DNA of 64,000 bases from an uncultured Bacteroides sp. (GCA_944321465.1 CALULL010000007.1:1-64000), one strand, 5' to 3'. Positions 38,799 through 47,800 are shown, counted from the stretch's first letter. Made by a program: numbers and translations. Notes: generated by a model not told the origin, from the sequence alone.

Positions 38799-38881
38799 GT
38801 AGGTGCGGGGCTTGCCCCCGCCCGCACAACCAGCAACGTCCATCGAACCAATGTGCGGGCGACCGCAAGGGTCGCCCCTAC
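38799..38881. repeat. Palindromic-ended repeat B, inverted 83-bp copy
   Basis: GTAGGTGCGGGGCTTGCC at the left and GCAAGGGTCGCCCCTAC at the right, with CCATCGAACCAATG in the centre. It is the reverse complement arrangement of the copies at 37877 and 38316. Confidence 0.85.
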
Positions 38882-38970
38882 ACGTGTGGCGCATCCTGAT
38901 CCATACCTTGTCAACTAAATCCTCGTCAACTAAAACCCCGCCCTTGCCACCCGAACCCGGCAAGATTGCT

Positions 38971-38978
38971 TATCTTTG
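38971..38978 (+). promoter_or_regulatory. -7 box (TATCTTTG) of nadK
   Basis: TATCTTTG fits TAnnTTTG, with a TTG at 38944 near the expected -33 region. It is 34 nt before the nadK start. Confidence 0.75.
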
Positions 38979-39012
38979 CCGCCGGTAACCACAAAGACAT
39001 TGATACACCTGT

Positions 39013-39888
39013 ATGCGTATGAAGTTTGCCATATTTGGAAATACCTACCAGGCCCGTAAGTCGTCCCATGCCGCCGAGCTGTTCCAGTTGCTGGCACAGC
39101 GCGGGGCCGAGCTGTGCGTAGAGCGCGAGTTCCATCACTTCCTCACCGTCGACATGAAACTGCCCCTGCCGCCGGTGGAGCTGTTCGACGGCGATGACTG
39201 TCAGGCCGACATGGTGCTGAGTGTGGGCGGCGACGGCACCTTTCTTAAGGCGGCGGCCTGCCTGGGGCGCAAGGGCATTCCCATGCTGGGCATCAATACG
39301 GGGCGGTTGGGCTTTCTGGCCGATGTGTCGCCCGGTGAGATGGAGTCCACCATCGGAGAGATTTACGCGGGCAACTACCGGGTGGAGGAGCGCAGCGTGC
39401 TGCAGTTGCAGTGCGACTGCCCGCAACTGATGCGCCGTCCTTATGCCCTCAACGAGATAGCGGTGCTGAAGCACGACAGCTCGTCGATGATTACTATCCA
39501 TGCCTACATCAATGGTGCGCCGCTGGCCACCTACCAGGCCGACGGACTCATTGTTGCTACCCCCACCGGGTCCACGGCCTACTCGCTGAGCGTGGGCGGT
39601 CCCGTTGTAGTGCCCTACTGTCACACGATGGCCATTACCGCCGTAGCCCCCCACAGTCTGAACATGCGCCCCATTGTGATATGCGACGACTGGGAGGTGC
39701 GTCTTGAAGTGGAGAGCCGCAGTGGTAACTTCCTGGTGTCCATCGACGGTTGCAGTGAGTCGTGTCCCGAGGGCATGTCGCTGCTCATCCGCCGGGCTTC
39801 CCACACGGTGAAGGTGGTGAAGCGTGCCGGACACGTGCCTTTCGGCACCCTGCGCAGCAAGATGATGTGGGGTGCTGACGTGCGCTGA
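39013..39888 (+). CDS. nadK: NAD kinase
   Basis: 291 residues. It phosphorylates NAD at the 2'-hydroxyl to give NADP. The GGDGT motif at 72-76 holds the catalytic Asp74, [11 protein letters not shown] follows, the conserved NE appears in [15 protein letters not shown], and [23 protein letters not shown] is the second signature. Length and motif order are normal. The start could also be the second Met (39019). It has its own promoter at 38971. Confidence 0.96.
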   Translation: MRMKFAIFGNTYQARKSSHAAELFQLLAQRGAELCVEREFHHFLTVDMKLPLPPVELFDGDDCQADMVLSVGGDGTFLKAAACLGRKGIPMLGINTGRLGFLADVSPGEMESTIGEIYAGNYRVEERSVLQLQCDCPQLMRRPYALNEIAVLKHDSSSMITIHAYINGAPLATYQADGLIVATPTGSTAYSLSVGGPVVVPYCHTMAITAVAPHSLNMRPIVICDDWEVRLEVESRSGNFLVSIDGCSESCPEGMSLLIRRASHTVKVVKRAGHVPFGTLRSKMMWGADVR

Positions 39889-39956
39889 GGGCGGGAAAAT
39901 GCAGGGCGAGGTGAAAAAAACGCAGAGTGGGAGAACAACGTATGCAAAAAAGTCCT

Positions 39957-39964
39957 TACCTTTG
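39957..39964 (+). promoter_or_regulatory. -7 box (TACCTTTG) of the small lipoprotein gene
   Basis: TACCTTTG lies 52 nt before the ATG at 40016, after the nadK stop. Confidence 0.7.
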
Positions 39965-40015
39965 CCACGCTGTAAAAGGCTAATAAATTGTATTACGTTA
40001 AAAAGCAAAAAGAAA

Positions 40016-40234
40016 ATGAAGAAATTGGTTTTGATGGCCGCTGCTATGGTGGCTATTTCGTTCGCTTCTTGTGGCAACAAGGCTGCCGATGCCGAGCAGG
40101 CAAGACAGGATTCCATCCGTATCGCCGACTCTCTGAAGAACGTAGAGGCTCAGCAGGCTGCTGCTGCCGCCGCTGCCGATAGCACTGCAGCCGACAGCAC
40201 GGCTACTGCCGCAACGGAAGAGGCTGCAAAGTAA
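40016..40234 (+). CDS. Small Ala-rich lipoprotein
   Basis: 72 residues with lipobox SFASC and lipidated Cys19. The mature part is short and charged, then Ala/Asp/Ser/Thr-rich (QQAAAAAAADSTAADSTATAATEEA) and looks disordered. The ATG at 40016 is chosen because it starts the signal peptide and lies downstream of the promoter at 39957; the frame is open further upstream but that part precedes transcription. Strong promoter and terminator on either side suggest an abundant monocistronic transcript. Role unknown; small lipoproteins of this type may act as envelope spacers. Confidence 0.8.
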   Translation: MKKLVLMAAAMVAISFASCGNKAADAEQARQDSIRIADSLKNVEAQQAAAAAAADSTAADSTATAATEEAAK

Positions 40235-40278
40235 AGACCTTTACAGTCAGTTGGCATCTGATTAATGGTAAAAAAGAG

Positions 40279-40314
40279 GGGGATGAACCGGTAACAAGGT
40301 TCATCCCCTTTTTT
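40279..40314 (+). terminator. Intrinsic terminator
   Basis: GGGGATGAACC (40279-40289) pairs with GGTTCATCCCC (40298-40308), followed by six T. Confidence 0.92.
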
Positions 40315-40363
40315 ATTTGCCGGGAGGGACGGGCGTGTGCCTGCTCCCTCCCGTTGTCTTTAT

Positions 40364-40539
40364 CCCAAATCGGTCATTAGAGTCCAAAGCGATTTCGTTC
40401 TGCTGCCGTGCAGATTGGCAGTCGCCTTTATCGAAGGTGTAGCGGCAAACAAGATGCCGGTGGCAGGATGAAAGGGCTTGGAAAGCCTGAGAGAGATAGT
40501 TCTATACTCATCGGGCGGTCTGATGACCGATTGGGGTTT
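40364..40539 (+). repeat. MITE-like element A, full but diverged copy
   Basis: 176 bp from CCCAAATCGGTCATTAG to TGATGACCGATTGGGGTTTA. It is shorter than the other full copies because part of the central hairpin is missing. Its right variable segment (AGAGATAGTTCTATACTC) differs from both other subtypes. Confidence 0.82.
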
Positions 40540-40557
40540 ATGTGGAGCGGTGCGCCC

Positions 40558-41202
40558 TCAGGGGCGGGCGAAGCGTCCTGCATGCCACACGTAGGGCAGT
40601 ACGGGGCGCACGTAGGGGCGCAGCGTCCGGGCGGCCTCGGTCGACATGTAGGCGGGGGTGTCGAGGCTGTAGTAGAGGGTGTCGCTCCCGGCCTTCAGGT
40701 CGGCTTTCAGGAAGCGGATGTCGGCTTGTCGGCGTGCGTCGCGGTAGGCGTACGTCAGGTCGCTGTCGGGGGGAGCCGTCAGGAAGTCGTCTATGCCGGG
40801 CTGTCCGGGCAGCAGGCTGTCCGTGGGCAGTTCGGTCCAGTCGGTGGTGTAGAAGCGCAGGTGGCTGTCGGCGGCGGGTGCGCTGGCCGTGCTGACGGCA
40901 CACAGCACGCGGGTGCCGTCGGGCATGGGCAGCAGTTTCAGTTGCCAGGAGTTTTGCGGGGTGAGTTGTATGCGCAGGTAGTCGTCGGCACGTTCGGTCA
41001 TCTGCGACTTGCCTCCCAGCCGGTTGGTGACCTCGGCCTTCATGCGGCTGTCCATAAAGTCGATGAAGTCGGCGCGGTTGACAGCCGTCAGCAGGGGGCA
41101 GATGGAGTCGGGCATGTGGATGAAGTAGTCTTGTGCCTTTTGTGCCTTCAGTCCGTGGGTGCCCAGGGCGCATAGGCTCAGCAGTAAGAGTAGTTTTCTC
41201 AT
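40558..41202 (-). CDS. DUF3256 family exported protein
   Basis: 214 residues with a signal peptide (1-20, ending LKA-QK). The conserved block YFIHMPDSICPLLTAVNRADFIDFMDS and the later TAYSL-like strand TYAYRDARRQADIRFLKADL fit DUF3256, a Bacteroidota periplasmic family of unknown function. It has its own promoter (41270). The gene runs toward the A-element copy at 40364. Confidence 0.85.
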   Translation of the reverse strand: MRKLLLLLSLCALGTHGLKAQKAQDYFIHMPDSICPLLTAVNRADFIDFMDSRMKAEVTNRLGGKSQMTERADDYLRIQLTPQNSWQLKLLPMPDGTRVLCAVSTASAPAADSHLRFYTTDWTELPTDSLLPGQPGIDDFLTAPPDSDLTYAYRDARRQADIRFLKADLKAGSDTLYYSLDTPAYMSTEAARTLRPYVRPVLPYVWHAGRFARP

Positions 41203-41269
41203 TGTTCGTCAGGTTGTTGTCGGTTGGTGGTTGCCCGTCATCGTTGTGCGACGTGCGGGCTTGTGGTGT

Positions 41270-41277
41270 CAAAGATA
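41270..41277 (-). promoter_or_regulatory. -7 box (TATCTTTG) of the DUF3256 gene
   Basis: Reads TATCTTTG on the minus strand, 68 nt upstream of the ATG at 41202. Confidence 0.7.
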
Positions 41278-41360
41278 GGAAGAACATTCCAATTGCTGTC
41301 CCGCGTCGGCCTGCGGTGTCGCTTTTTAAGTTCTTTTTACGTGGGGTGCATTGCGGGCCG

Positions 41361-42134
41361 TCAGGGTGCGGAGTCGTCCGGGCGGTCGAGAAACAGGGAC
41401 TCGGGATAGGTGATGTCGGTCAGGAACAGAGCGTTGCCCGGCACCGATGTTCCTGCCTGGCAGCGGTCCCGTTGCTCTATGACGCAGCGGAAGCCCTCGG
41501 TGTCCATGCGTCCGCGCCCCACTTCGAGCAGCGTGCCGACGATGGCCCGCACCATGTTGCGCAGGAAGCGGTCGGCGCGTATGGTGAATACCCATTCGTG
41601 GTCGGCGGTCTGCGTCCAGGCAGCGTGGCTGATGCGGCAGTTGTTGGTCTTCACGTCGGTGTGCAGCTTGCTGAAGCTGGTAAAGTCGGTGTATAGGGGC
41701 AGCGTGGCGGCGGCTTCGTTCATCCGTCCGATGTCGGGGGTGCGGAAGAGGCGGTAGCTGTATTGGCGGGCAAAGGGGTTTTTGGCCGTCGTGATGTGAT
41801 ACTGGTAGGTGCGCGAGGTGGCATCGAAGCGGGCGTGCGCGTCGTTGCGGACGGGCCGCAGGCGGTAGACGGCAATGTCCGGGGGGAGCAGTCGGTTCAG
41901 CTTGTCGGTCATGAGGGTGGTGTCGAGGGGCGCGGGGCTGTCGAAGTGGGCCACCATGAGCCGGGCGTGCACACCGGCATCGGTGCGTCCTGCCCCCGTC
42001 ACCTCCACTTCCTGCCGCAGCAGGGTGGCGAGTGCCTGCATGAGCCGTTCCTGTATGCTCGTCCCGTTGGGCTGTATCTGCCAGCCGTGATAGGCCGTCC
42101 CGTCGTAGGCCAAGTAGATGAAGTATCGTTGCAC
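41361..42134 (-). CDS. truA: tRNA pseudouridine(38-40) synthase TruA
   Basis: Isomerises uridines 38-40 in the tRNA anticodon arm. From the GTG at 42134 it is 257 residues, beginning [24 protein letters not shown] (first residue read as Met). [11 protein letters not shown] at 47-57 carries the catalytic Asp52. The frame is open upstream to a TTG at 42164, but that overlaps the -7 box TACATTTG (42162-42169), so the GTG is the best start. It is divergent from the DUF5715 gene with both promoters inside a 130-bp gap. Confidence 0.94.
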   Translation of the reverse strand: MQRYFIYLAYDGTAYHGWQIQPNGTSIQERLMQALATLLRQEVEVTGAGRTDAGVHARLMVAHFDSPAPLDTTLMTDKLNRLLPPDIAVYRLRPVRNDAHARFDATSRTYQYHITTAKNPFARQYSYRLFRTPDIGRMNEAAATLPLYTDFTSFSKLHTDVKTNNCRISHAAWTQTADHEWVFTIRADRFLRNMVRAIVGTLLEVGRGRMDTEGFRCVIEQRDRCQAGTSVPGNALFLTDITYPESLFLDRPDDSAP

Positions 42135-42161
42135 GTTAGTCTTTTGCTTTTGTTCGGGAGG

Positions 42162-42169
42162 CAAATGTA
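42162..42169 (-). promoter_or_regulatory. -7 box (TACATTTG) of truA
   Basis: Minus-strand TACATTTG, 28 nt upstream of the proposed GTG start. Confidence 0.7.
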
Positions 42170-42233
42170 CGAAAAAAAGGAAGAACTGGCCGCTCTTTGC
42201 CCTTTCCCTGCTTGTCGAAATAGGTCTGTTGGC

Positions 42234-42241
42234 TATCTTTG
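42234..42241 (+). promoter_or_regulatory. -7 box (TATCTTTG) of the DUF5715 gene
   Basis: TATCTTTG overlaps an in-frame upstream start candidate at 42239 and so points to the ATG at 42266. Confidence 0.72.
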
Positions 42242-42265
42242 CGGCGTTTTTATTACACGATAAGT

Positions 42266-42961
42266 ATGCAGAACCAAAAACGGAAATCCTCTCTGTGCCT
42301 TGCTGCCGTCTGGTTGGCCGGAGGGCTGGCTCTTGTCTCCGCCTTGGCCGGATGCCGGGAGAAAGACATGTCGATGAAGATGAACAACCCGCGCAACATC
42401 CGGGGTGTCGTGAGCTACCGGCGTTCGTTCGGCGACCTCAACAAGACCCACCTTAACATGGCGCAGGCCATCGGCATTGCCCCCATAGCCAACCGCCGGG
42501 CCGCCGAGGGCATGACCGGCAGTCTCGACCTGGTGCAGACCAACGGGCGTTATGCCGTCGACTCGCTCACCCATTCCATTCCCTACCTTGTGCCCTGTGC
42601 TGCCCGCCTGGTGGACACCATAGGACAAAATTTCCTGGACTCGCTTGCTTCCAAGGGACTGAACCCTTACACGGTGATTGTCACCTCCGTGCTGCGCACC
42701 CGCGACGACGTGAAGCGGTTGCGCCGCAGCAACTACAATGCTTCGGCCAATTCGGCTCATTCCTACGGTACGACTTTCGACATCAGCTGGAAACGCTTCC
42801 GCAAGGTGGAAGACCCCGATGGCCGCCCCTTGCAGGACGTGGGCAGCGACACGCTGAAGATGGTGCTTGCGGAGGTTCTGCGCGACTTGCGACAGGCCCG
42901 GCGCTGCTATGTGAAGTACGAGCTGCGCCAGGGCTGTTTCCACATCACTGCCCGCCGCTGA
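42266..42961 (+). CDS. DUF5715 family lipoprotein (M15-like peptidase fold)
   Basis: 231 residues with lipidated Cys30 (ALAGC). The core [37 protein letters not shown] has the SxHxxGxxxD pattern used by M15 D,D-carboxypeptidases to bind zinc, and a third His lies in the C-terminal GCFHITAR. A peptidoglycan carboxypeptidase-like role in the envelope is therefore plausible. The last 17 nt overlap the 3' end of the convergent NAD(P)HX repair gene. Confidence 0.85.
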   Translation: MQNQKRKSSLCLAAVWLAGGLALVSALAGCREKDMSMKMNNPRNIRGVVSYRRSFGDLNKTHLNMAQAIGIAPIANRRAAEGMTGSLDLVQTNGRYAVDSLTHSIPYLVPCAARLVDTIGQNFLDSLASKGLNPYTVIVTSVLRTRDDVKRLRRSNYNASANSAHSYGTTFDISWKRFRKVEDPDGRPLQDVGSDTLKMVLAEVLRDLRQARRCYVKYELRQGCFHITARR

Positions 42962-44483
42962 CTGTCGAGGTTCTTTCCATTGTCTGCCATGCTCCGGGCA
43001 GCGCATCCACGATGTCGCTTGCCGTCAGTGCCATCTGCCCCAGCCGTGCTGCAGCCTCGTCGCCGGCCTGTCCGTGGACGTAGACGCCCAGCCAAGCGGC
43101 TTTCTGCGGTTCGTAGCCTTGTGCCAGCAGGGCCAGCAGCAGGCCGGTAAGCACGTCGCCGCTGCCGCCGGTTGCCATGCCGGGATTGCCGGTGGGGTTG
43201 AAGAAAATGTGTCCTTCGGGCGTGACGATGGCCGTGTAAGCTCCCTTCAGGATGATGTAGACCGAGGCGTTCTCCGCCAGTTCGCGGGCTTTCATCAGCC
43301 GGTCGTAAGAGTTCTGGCACTTGCCCACCATGCGCTCCAGCTCTGTGGGATGGGGAGTCAGGATGGCGTTCTTGGGCAGGCGGCGCAGGTAGTTGCGGTG
43401 CGCGCCGAGTATGTTGAGCGCGTCGGCATCGAGCACCAGCGGGGTCTGGCAGCTGTTCACCAGTTCGAGTACGGCCTTCTCGGTCTCCTCGGCCATTCCC
43501 AGTCCCGGTCCGCAGGCCACGGCCTGATAGTCGTCCGTGTCGGGAGCCTCGGCAAAGGTTCCTTCGCAGAAGTCGACTTCGGTCTTGGCTTCGGGCACGG
43601 CGGTCTGCAACACCAGGTTGTTGCACACGGGGACGTGTACCGTCAGCAGTCCCACGCCCGAGCGCAGGCAAGCCCTTGCAGCCAATACCGATGCTCCGGC
43701 CATGCCGCGCGAACCGGCTATCAGCAAAGCCCGTCCGAAGTTGCCTTTGTGCTCGAAGCGTCCCCGGCGGCGCAGCAGCGGGCGCACGTCGTCCTCTTCC
43801 AGCAAGAAGAAGTCGGTGGCCGTGCGTTCTATGCCGCCGGGGTGAAGCCCGATGTCCACTACCTGCCACTCGCCCACGTAGGGGGCGTTCTCGGCGAAGA
43901 AGAAAGCCAGTTTGGGCAGTTGCAGGCTCAGGGTAAGGTCGGCGTGTATCACGTTGGCCATTACGTTGTAGGAGTTGTCTTCGCCCATCAGCCCCGACGG
44001 GATGTCGATGGCCACCACCCGTGCGGGCGAGGCATTCACGTAGTTCACTACCGCCGCGAAGCCGCCGGACAGGGGCTTGTTCAGTCCGCTGCCAAACAGG
44101 CCGTCGACGACGACGTGGCGTGCCGTCAGGGCGGGGGGGACAAACTGTGTAGACACTTCGTGGAAGTCTACGCCGCTCACCTCTTGCAGGCGGTCGCGGT
44201 TGGTCTGGCAGTCGGGCGACAGCTCGTCTTTGGGGTTGAACAGATAGACGGCCAGCCTGTAGCCCTTCAGTGCCAGCAGGCGGGCCACGGCCAGCGCGTC
44301 GCCGCCGTTGTTGCCCGGCCCGGCAAAGACCACAAAAGGTGTTGCCGCATCCCAGCGGGAGGCTATGGCGGTGGCCAGCCCGTGGGCCGCGCGTTCCATG
44401 AGGTCGATGGAGGCCACCGGCTCGTGCTCTATGGTGTAAGCATCGAGTTGCTTGATGCTTTGCGTAGGAAATATCTTTATCAT
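42945..44483 (-). CDS. nnrD: Bifunctional NAD(P)H-hydrate epimerase / ADP-dependent dehydratase
   Basis: 512 residues. Repairs damaged hydrated NAD(P)H. The N-terminal YjeF_N epimerase half contains VVFAGPGNNGGDALAVARLL (~50-70). The C-terminal ribokinase-like dehydratase half contains GPGLGMAEETEKAV, LTPHPTELERMVG and PTGNPGMATGGSGDVLTG. This is the usual fused form (NnrE-NnrD). It is convergent with the DUF5715 gene and has its own promoter at 44509. Confidence 0.95.
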   Translation of the reverse strand: MIKIFPTQSIKQLDAYTIEHEPVASIDLMERAAHGLATAIASRWDAATPFVVFAGPGNNGGDALAVARLLALKGYRLAVYLFNPKDELSPDCQTNRDRLQEVSGVDFHEVSTQFVPPALTARHVVVDGLFGSGLNKPLSGGFAAVVNYVNASPARVVAIDIPSGLMGEDNSYNVMANVIHADLTLSLQLPKLAFFFAENAPYVGEWQVVDIGLHPGGIERTATDFFLLEEDDVRPLLRRRGRFEHKGNFGRALLIAGSRGMAGASVLAARACLRSGVGLLTVHVPVCNNLVLQTAVPEAKTEVDFCEGTFAEAPDTDDYQAVACGPGLGMAEETEKAVLELVNSCQTPLVLDADALNILGAHRNYLRRLPKNAILTPHPTELERMVGKCQNSYDRLMKARELAENASVYIILKGAYTAIVTPEGHIFFNPTGNPGMATGGSGDVLTGLLLALLAQGYEPQKAAWLGVYVHGQAGDEAAARLGQMALTASDIVDALPGAWQTMERTSTVSGGQ

Positions 44484-44508
44484 CGTTACACAGCATTTAG
44501 GTTTGCCG

Positions 44509-44516
44509 CAAAGGTA
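44509..44516 (-). promoter_or_regulatory. -7 box (TACCTTTG) of the NAD(P)HX repair gene
   Basis: Minus-strand TACCTTTG, 26 nt upstream of the start codon. Confidence 0.75.
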
Positions 44517-44643
44517 TCTATTTTTCGCGATTTTCTTTCCTGCCGTCCGGCTTTTCCTCGTCTGCCGGGGCTCCGTGCCCTGTTTTGCGGCAGGCCGGGG
44601 GCAAAAAAACGGGCGGGCGCACCTGTGTTTGGCGGCGAATGCT

Positions 44644-44651
44644 TATATTTG
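44644..44651 (+). promoter_or_regulatory. -7 box (TATATTTG) of the GNAT gene
   Basis: TATATTTG lies 76 nt before the ATG at 44727. Confidence 0.65.
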
Positions 44652-44726
44652 AGCCGTCGGGGCGGCACTTTTCTTGCCGTGGGCAGGGGTGTCTGCCTCG
44701 CACGTACCTTATTAATCTTATTGCTT

Positions 44727-45032
44727 ATGCTTACCGACATCCGACACGACACCGGTCGCCGCCGGTTCTACGTCACGCTTGAGGGCGAGACGGCTCTTGT
44801 GGACTACAACCTGACAGACGGTGCGCTCGACGTGCGCCACACCTACGTGCCGCCCTCGCTCGAAGGGCGGGGCATCGCCTCGGAACTTGTCCGGGCGGCC
44901 TACGACTATGCCCGCTCCGCCGGGCTGCGTCCGCTGGCCACGTGCTCCTACGCCGTGCGCTGGCTGCAACGCCACCCCGGGTACGGAGGCTGTGCCAGTG
45001 CCGATTACTGCGAGGGCAGTTGTCCGCTCTGA
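44727..45032 (+). CDS. Small GNAT-like acetyltransferase (YidJ/COG2388 type)
   Basis: 101 residues. The acetyl-CoA-binding signature appears as VPPSLEGRGIASELVRAAYDYARSAGLRPLATCSYAVRWLQRHP, and the size is right for the minimal COG2388 family. The frame is open far upstream through the complement of the nnr gene, but the promoter at 44644 and the family length fix the start at 44727. Its 3' end overlaps the remnant of a Crp-type gene on the other strand. Substrate unknown. Confidence 0.87.
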   Translation: MLTDIRHDTGRRRFYVTLEGETALVDYNLTDGALDVRHTYVPPSLEGRGIASELVRAAYDYARSAGLRPLATCSYAVRWLQRHPGYGGCASADYCEGSCPL

Positions 45033-45190
45033 CGCGTGCCGGACGGGCGGTCCTGCCGCGCCGGGTCGTCCGTCTCAGTGCAGCCTGTCTCTTCGTGCTG
45101 CTTTCCCCGTTTGCCTCCCATCTCGGCACGTATGCGGCTGAGGCTGGCCTGCGTCACGCCCAGGTAGGACGCTATGCTGCCCAGCGGCAG
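45005..45190 (-). pseudogene. Crp/Fnr-family regulator remnant (C-terminal end only)
   Basis: A 61-codon minus-strand frame ending in TAA at 45005 reads LPLGSIASYLGVTQASLSRIRAEM near its start. That matches the recognition helix region of Crp/Fnr-type regulators, which typically read IASYLGITxxSLSRIR. Nothing upstream encodes the rest: the frame runs directly into a fragment of MITE-like element A at 45185. The cyclic-nucleotide-binding domain is absent. The tail after the helix is long and charged. Confidence 0.75.
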
Positions 45191-45232
45191 CAGAACGAAA
45201 TTGCTTTGGAATCTAATGGCCGATTTGGGGTA
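45185..45232 (-). repeat. MITE-like element A, truncated end
   Basis: GGCAGCAGAACGAAATTGC and CTAATGGCCGATTTGGGG are the end of element A. The rest is missing and the break joins the Crp remnant. Confidence 0.8.
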
Positions 45233-45833
45233 AATAGTTCTTTCCGGCTTGTCGGTCCTTCCTCTTTTTTGTCGCCTGTGGGTATGGTCCGCCCGCCCGT
45301 CCGTACCCGTCGGGTGGGGTGCGCAAGGTGTTGGGCATTTGGCCCGGAAGGTGTCAGAATGCTGCCTTCTGTGGCTTTTTTCTGACGGGCATCCCGTGCG
45401 TTTTTCGTCAAATAGCCTTTCGGCGGACTCCCGTCGGCCTTTGCCGCATGGCCTGGAAGCCTTGTGGCGGGGGTGGGCCGCCCTATACGGCGGTCGGCCT
45501 TTGCGTCTGCTGGGGGTGTGGCGGACGGTCTGCCCCGCAGGGGGCGCAGGTGTGCCCGGTGGCGGGCTGCCGTTTGTCCGTCCGGGCGGACAGGTCTGCC
45601 GCGCCGGGCGGGGCCGTAGGGTGGCTTTTGGCGGCTCTTTCCCGTCTGGTTGAAATGTCAGGATTTGTGTATCGGCTTGTTTGTCAGTCGGGAAGGCCGT
45701 TCAGGCTTCAAAAATCGGCGGTGAGCCTTGCGCCGGGTCGAAAGAAACGATTCTGAGCCATTGCGAAAAGCAAATTGTCAGCCGGAGCGTTCCGTTTTTG
45801 CCTTATGCAAAAAAGTGTGCGGCAGTTGTTGCG
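45233..45833. other. Gene-free interval with a family D cluster
   Basis: No gene is supported. GGGGCGCAGGTGTGCCC and GGACAGGTCTGCC at 45541-45600 belong to the family D short repeats. This could be where the missing part of the Crp-type gene once lay, but no recognisable residue remains. Confidence 0.5.
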
Positions 45834-45841
45834 TACTTTTG
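45834..45841 (+). promoter_or_regulatory. -7 box (TACTTTTG) of the SMR gene
   Basis: TACTTTTG lies 68 nt before the start codon. I looked for a guanidine riboswitch in the leader and saw none. Confidence 0.65.
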
Positions 45842-45909
45842 CGCCCGAACCGGGTGCCCGGCGGGCAAACCGGGGGGAAGTAGCAAACGTTTTACAGAAA
45901 GAGAAAAGT

Positions 45910-46236
45910 ATGAATTGGATTATTCTGTTGTGTGCAGGGCTGTGTGAAGTAGCTTTCACCTTCTGCATGGGCAAGTTGAAGGGCGCGTCGGGCGCGGAGT
46001 TCTATTTGTGGGGAGCGGGCTTTGTGGTGGCCGTGCTGGTCAGCATGGGACTGCTGGCCCGGGCGGTGCAGACCATCCCCATCGGCACGGGCTACGCCGT
46101 GTGGACGGGCATCGGGGCGGTGGGCACGGTGCTGCTGGGCATACTGGTGTTTCGCGAGCCAGCCGCCCCGGCCCGTCTGTTCTTCCTGGGCACGCTCATC
46201 GCCTCCATTGTGGGTCTGAAGATGGTGTCCCACTAA
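45910..46236 (+). CDS. sugE: SMR-family transporter, SugE/Gdx type (guanidinium exporter-like)
   Basis: 108 residues with four predicted membrane helices and the conserved Glu13 (GLCEVAF) that binds substrate and protons in SMR transporters. PIGTGYAVWTGIGAVGTVLLGILVFREPA is close to the SugE/Gdx signature and separates it from EmrE-type drug pumps. Gdx proteins work as antiparallel dimers and export guanidinium in exchange for protons. Only one copy is present, so a homodimer is expected. Confidence 0.92.
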   Translation: MNWIILLCAGLCEVAFTFCMGKLKGASGAEFYLWGAGFVVAVLVSMGLLARAVQTIPIGTGYAVWTGIGAVGTVLLGILVFREPAAPARLFFLGTLIASIVGLKMVSH

Positions 46237-46262
46237 GGGCAAGCCGGGGCGGCAGGGGCGTT

Positions 46263-46931
46263 TCAGCTGAAGTAGGCCACCTCGCCTCCGTCCGACCCGG
46301 CGTGGCGGCGCAGCAGCTCCTGCGTCAGCGCGGCGGCCTCGGCCAGTCGGCGGGTGTCGCCGTCGTAGCCGTTGATGATGGCCAGGATGCGCCGTGTGCC
46401 GAGGTCCATCTTGGTGCGTTCGTTGTCGCTGGTGGGGGTGCCGATGCCTCCGATGGCATCGCGGAAGACGGGCAGGCCCTCGATGTTGAGCGGTCCCCGG
46501 CCTATGCCTTCGAAGGGTTCGTCGGCTCGCCCGATGCCGAGGCACAGGTCGTTGCCTTGTATTTTGTCGGCATCGAACCCGCCTATGGAGTAGCCCGTGC
46601 GGAGCGACACGAGGTTGATGAGGTCCACCAGCGTGTCGATGCGGTACAGCTCCAGTCCGCGCAGCAGGCGTCGGCGCAGGGCCTCGGCCGAGGGACGGTA
46701 GCGGCTGGGGTCCTTGCCGCAGCGGCGGTAGGCTTCGCGGGTGGCGGCTATGGCGGGTTGGCGTTTGATGCTGTCGGTGCTGTCGGTGGCGCGCAGCGTC
46801 TGTGTGAACAGGTCTATCTCCTGCCACAGGTTTTCGCAGTAGGGGGTGTTGGTGACCGTGGCCAGCAGGGCTGCTCCCCGGTACTCGGGGCAGCGCGAGC
46901 GGATGTCGTCGGACAGGGTGAGGTTGAACAT
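46263..46931 (-). CDS. B3/B4 (tRNA-binding-like) domain protein
   Basis: 222 residues covering the B3/B4 fold also found in phenylalanyl-tRNA synthetase beta subunits (COG3382): NSLR-like RYRPSAEALRRRLLRG, LVDLINLVSLRTGYSIGGFD and DNERTKMDLGTRRILAIINGYDG. Stand-alone versions are thought to act on mischarged tRNA or amino acids, but this is not firmly known. It is the last gene of the hpt-adk-obg-pgeF unit, 68 nt after pgeF. Confidence 0.85.
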   Translation of the reverse strand: MFNLTLSDDIRSRCPEYRGAALLATVTNTPYCENLWQEIDLFTQTLRATDSTDSIKRQPAIAATREAYRRCGKDPSRYRPSAEALRRRLLRGLELYRIDTLVDLINLVSLRTGYSIGGFDADKIQGNDLCLGIGRADEPFEGIGRGPLNIEGLPVFRDAIGGIGTPTSDNERTKMDLGTRRILAIINGYDGDTRRLAEAAALTQELLRRHAGSDGGEVAYFS

Positions 46932-46999
46932 GGGTTATCGGGTTTTACAGAGTTGGTGCAGCATGGCCCGGATGTCGTGGCATGTCGCGTAGGTTTGTA

Positions 47000-47800
47000 T
47001 TAGCTGTTTAGTAGGATGCCCGAGAGCGTGCGCCCCGAGCGGATACCCAGTCGGCGTGCCGAGAAGAAGTCCTCGTGGCGGGTGTAGGTGCAGATGTGGC
47101 ACAGGCCGATGGCACGCGAGGGCACGCCGAAGTCCAGCAGTTGCAGGCGGTTGGCTTCGGTCAGGTCGATGTGGCGTTTCCCGGTGGCAGGGTTCGGGCG
47201 CGAGATGTCCTGCATGGGGAAACCGGCGAGCCGGAAGGCTTCGTACACTTCGTCGCCCACCTCGAATGCCTGTAGCGAGATGCCGGGACCGAGGCAGGCC
47301 ACGATGTCGGCCCCGTCGGTGCCGTAGAGCGCACGCATCCGTTCCAGCGTGTGCAGGACGACGAACTGCACCGTGCCCCTCCATCCGGCATGGGCGGCTC
47401 CTATGGCGTGGTGCCGACGGTCGTAGAGCAGGACGGGAATGCAGTCGGCGGTCGATATGCAGAGACAGATGCCCGGCTCGCGGGTCGCCAGTGCGTCGAT
47501 GCCTTGCAGCATTTGTTCCCGAACGTCGGCAGGCGCATTCAGGTAGGCATCGTCCACTGCCAGCACGCGGGAGCCGTGCGTCTGCCAAGGGATGACGAAC
47601 TCGGCGGGGCGGCAGGGCAGTGCGTCGGCAAGGAGCGACAGGTTGCGCTCCACGTTGCCGGGGGTATCGCCCACGTAGGGCGTACAGTTCATCGAGGCGT
47701 AGGCGCCCGTGCTCACCCCGCCCCGACGGGTAGTGCTGAAGCAGCAGACTTCCGCGTAGGCTTGCATCAGGGGGTAGTGCAGCAGGTCGGGGGCCCTCAC
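47000..47800 (-). CDS. pgeF: Peptidoglycan editing factor PgeF / polyphenol oxidase (laccase-domain) family
   Basis: 266 residues from a GTG at 47800, which overlaps the obg stop as GTGA. His75 (WQTHGSRV), Cys120 ([11 protein letters not shown]) and His137 (AAHAGWRG) are the metal-binding triad of the family. Members have been reported as peptidoglycan editing factors and as purine nucleoside phosphorylases like human LACC1, so the true substrate is uncertain. The frame is open further upstream inside obg, but the family length and the overlap support the GTG. An internal ATG at codon 12 is a possible alternative. Confidence 0.9.
   Translation of the reverse strand: MRAPDLLHYPLMQAYAEVCCFSTTRRGGVSTGAYASMNCTPYVGDTPGNVERNLSLLADALPCRPAEFVIPWQTHGSRVLAVDDAYLNAPADVREQMLQGIDALATREPGICLCISTADCIPVLLYDRRHHAIGAAHAGWRGTVQFVVLHTLERMRALYGTDGADIVACLGPGISLQAFEVGDEVYEAFRLAGFPMQDISRPNPATGKRHIDLTEANRLQLLDFGVPSRAIGLCHICTYTRHEDFFSARRLGIRSGRTLSGILLNS

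Noticed and set aside
42907..44496. 529-codon minus-strand frame overlapping the NAD(P)HX repair gene
   Set aside because: It is Arg/Gly/Pro-rich in the wrong frame, whereas the other frame carries all family motifs.
43074..44726. Open frame upstream of the GNAT gene, in phase with it (652 codons in total)
   Set aside because: It is the complement of the NAD(P)HX repair gene. The promoter at 44644 and the family length place the GNAT start at 44727.
45842..45909. Guanidine riboswitch before the SugE/Gdx gene
   Set aside because: No known guanidine aptamer signature (such as paired ACGR loops) is visible in the leader.
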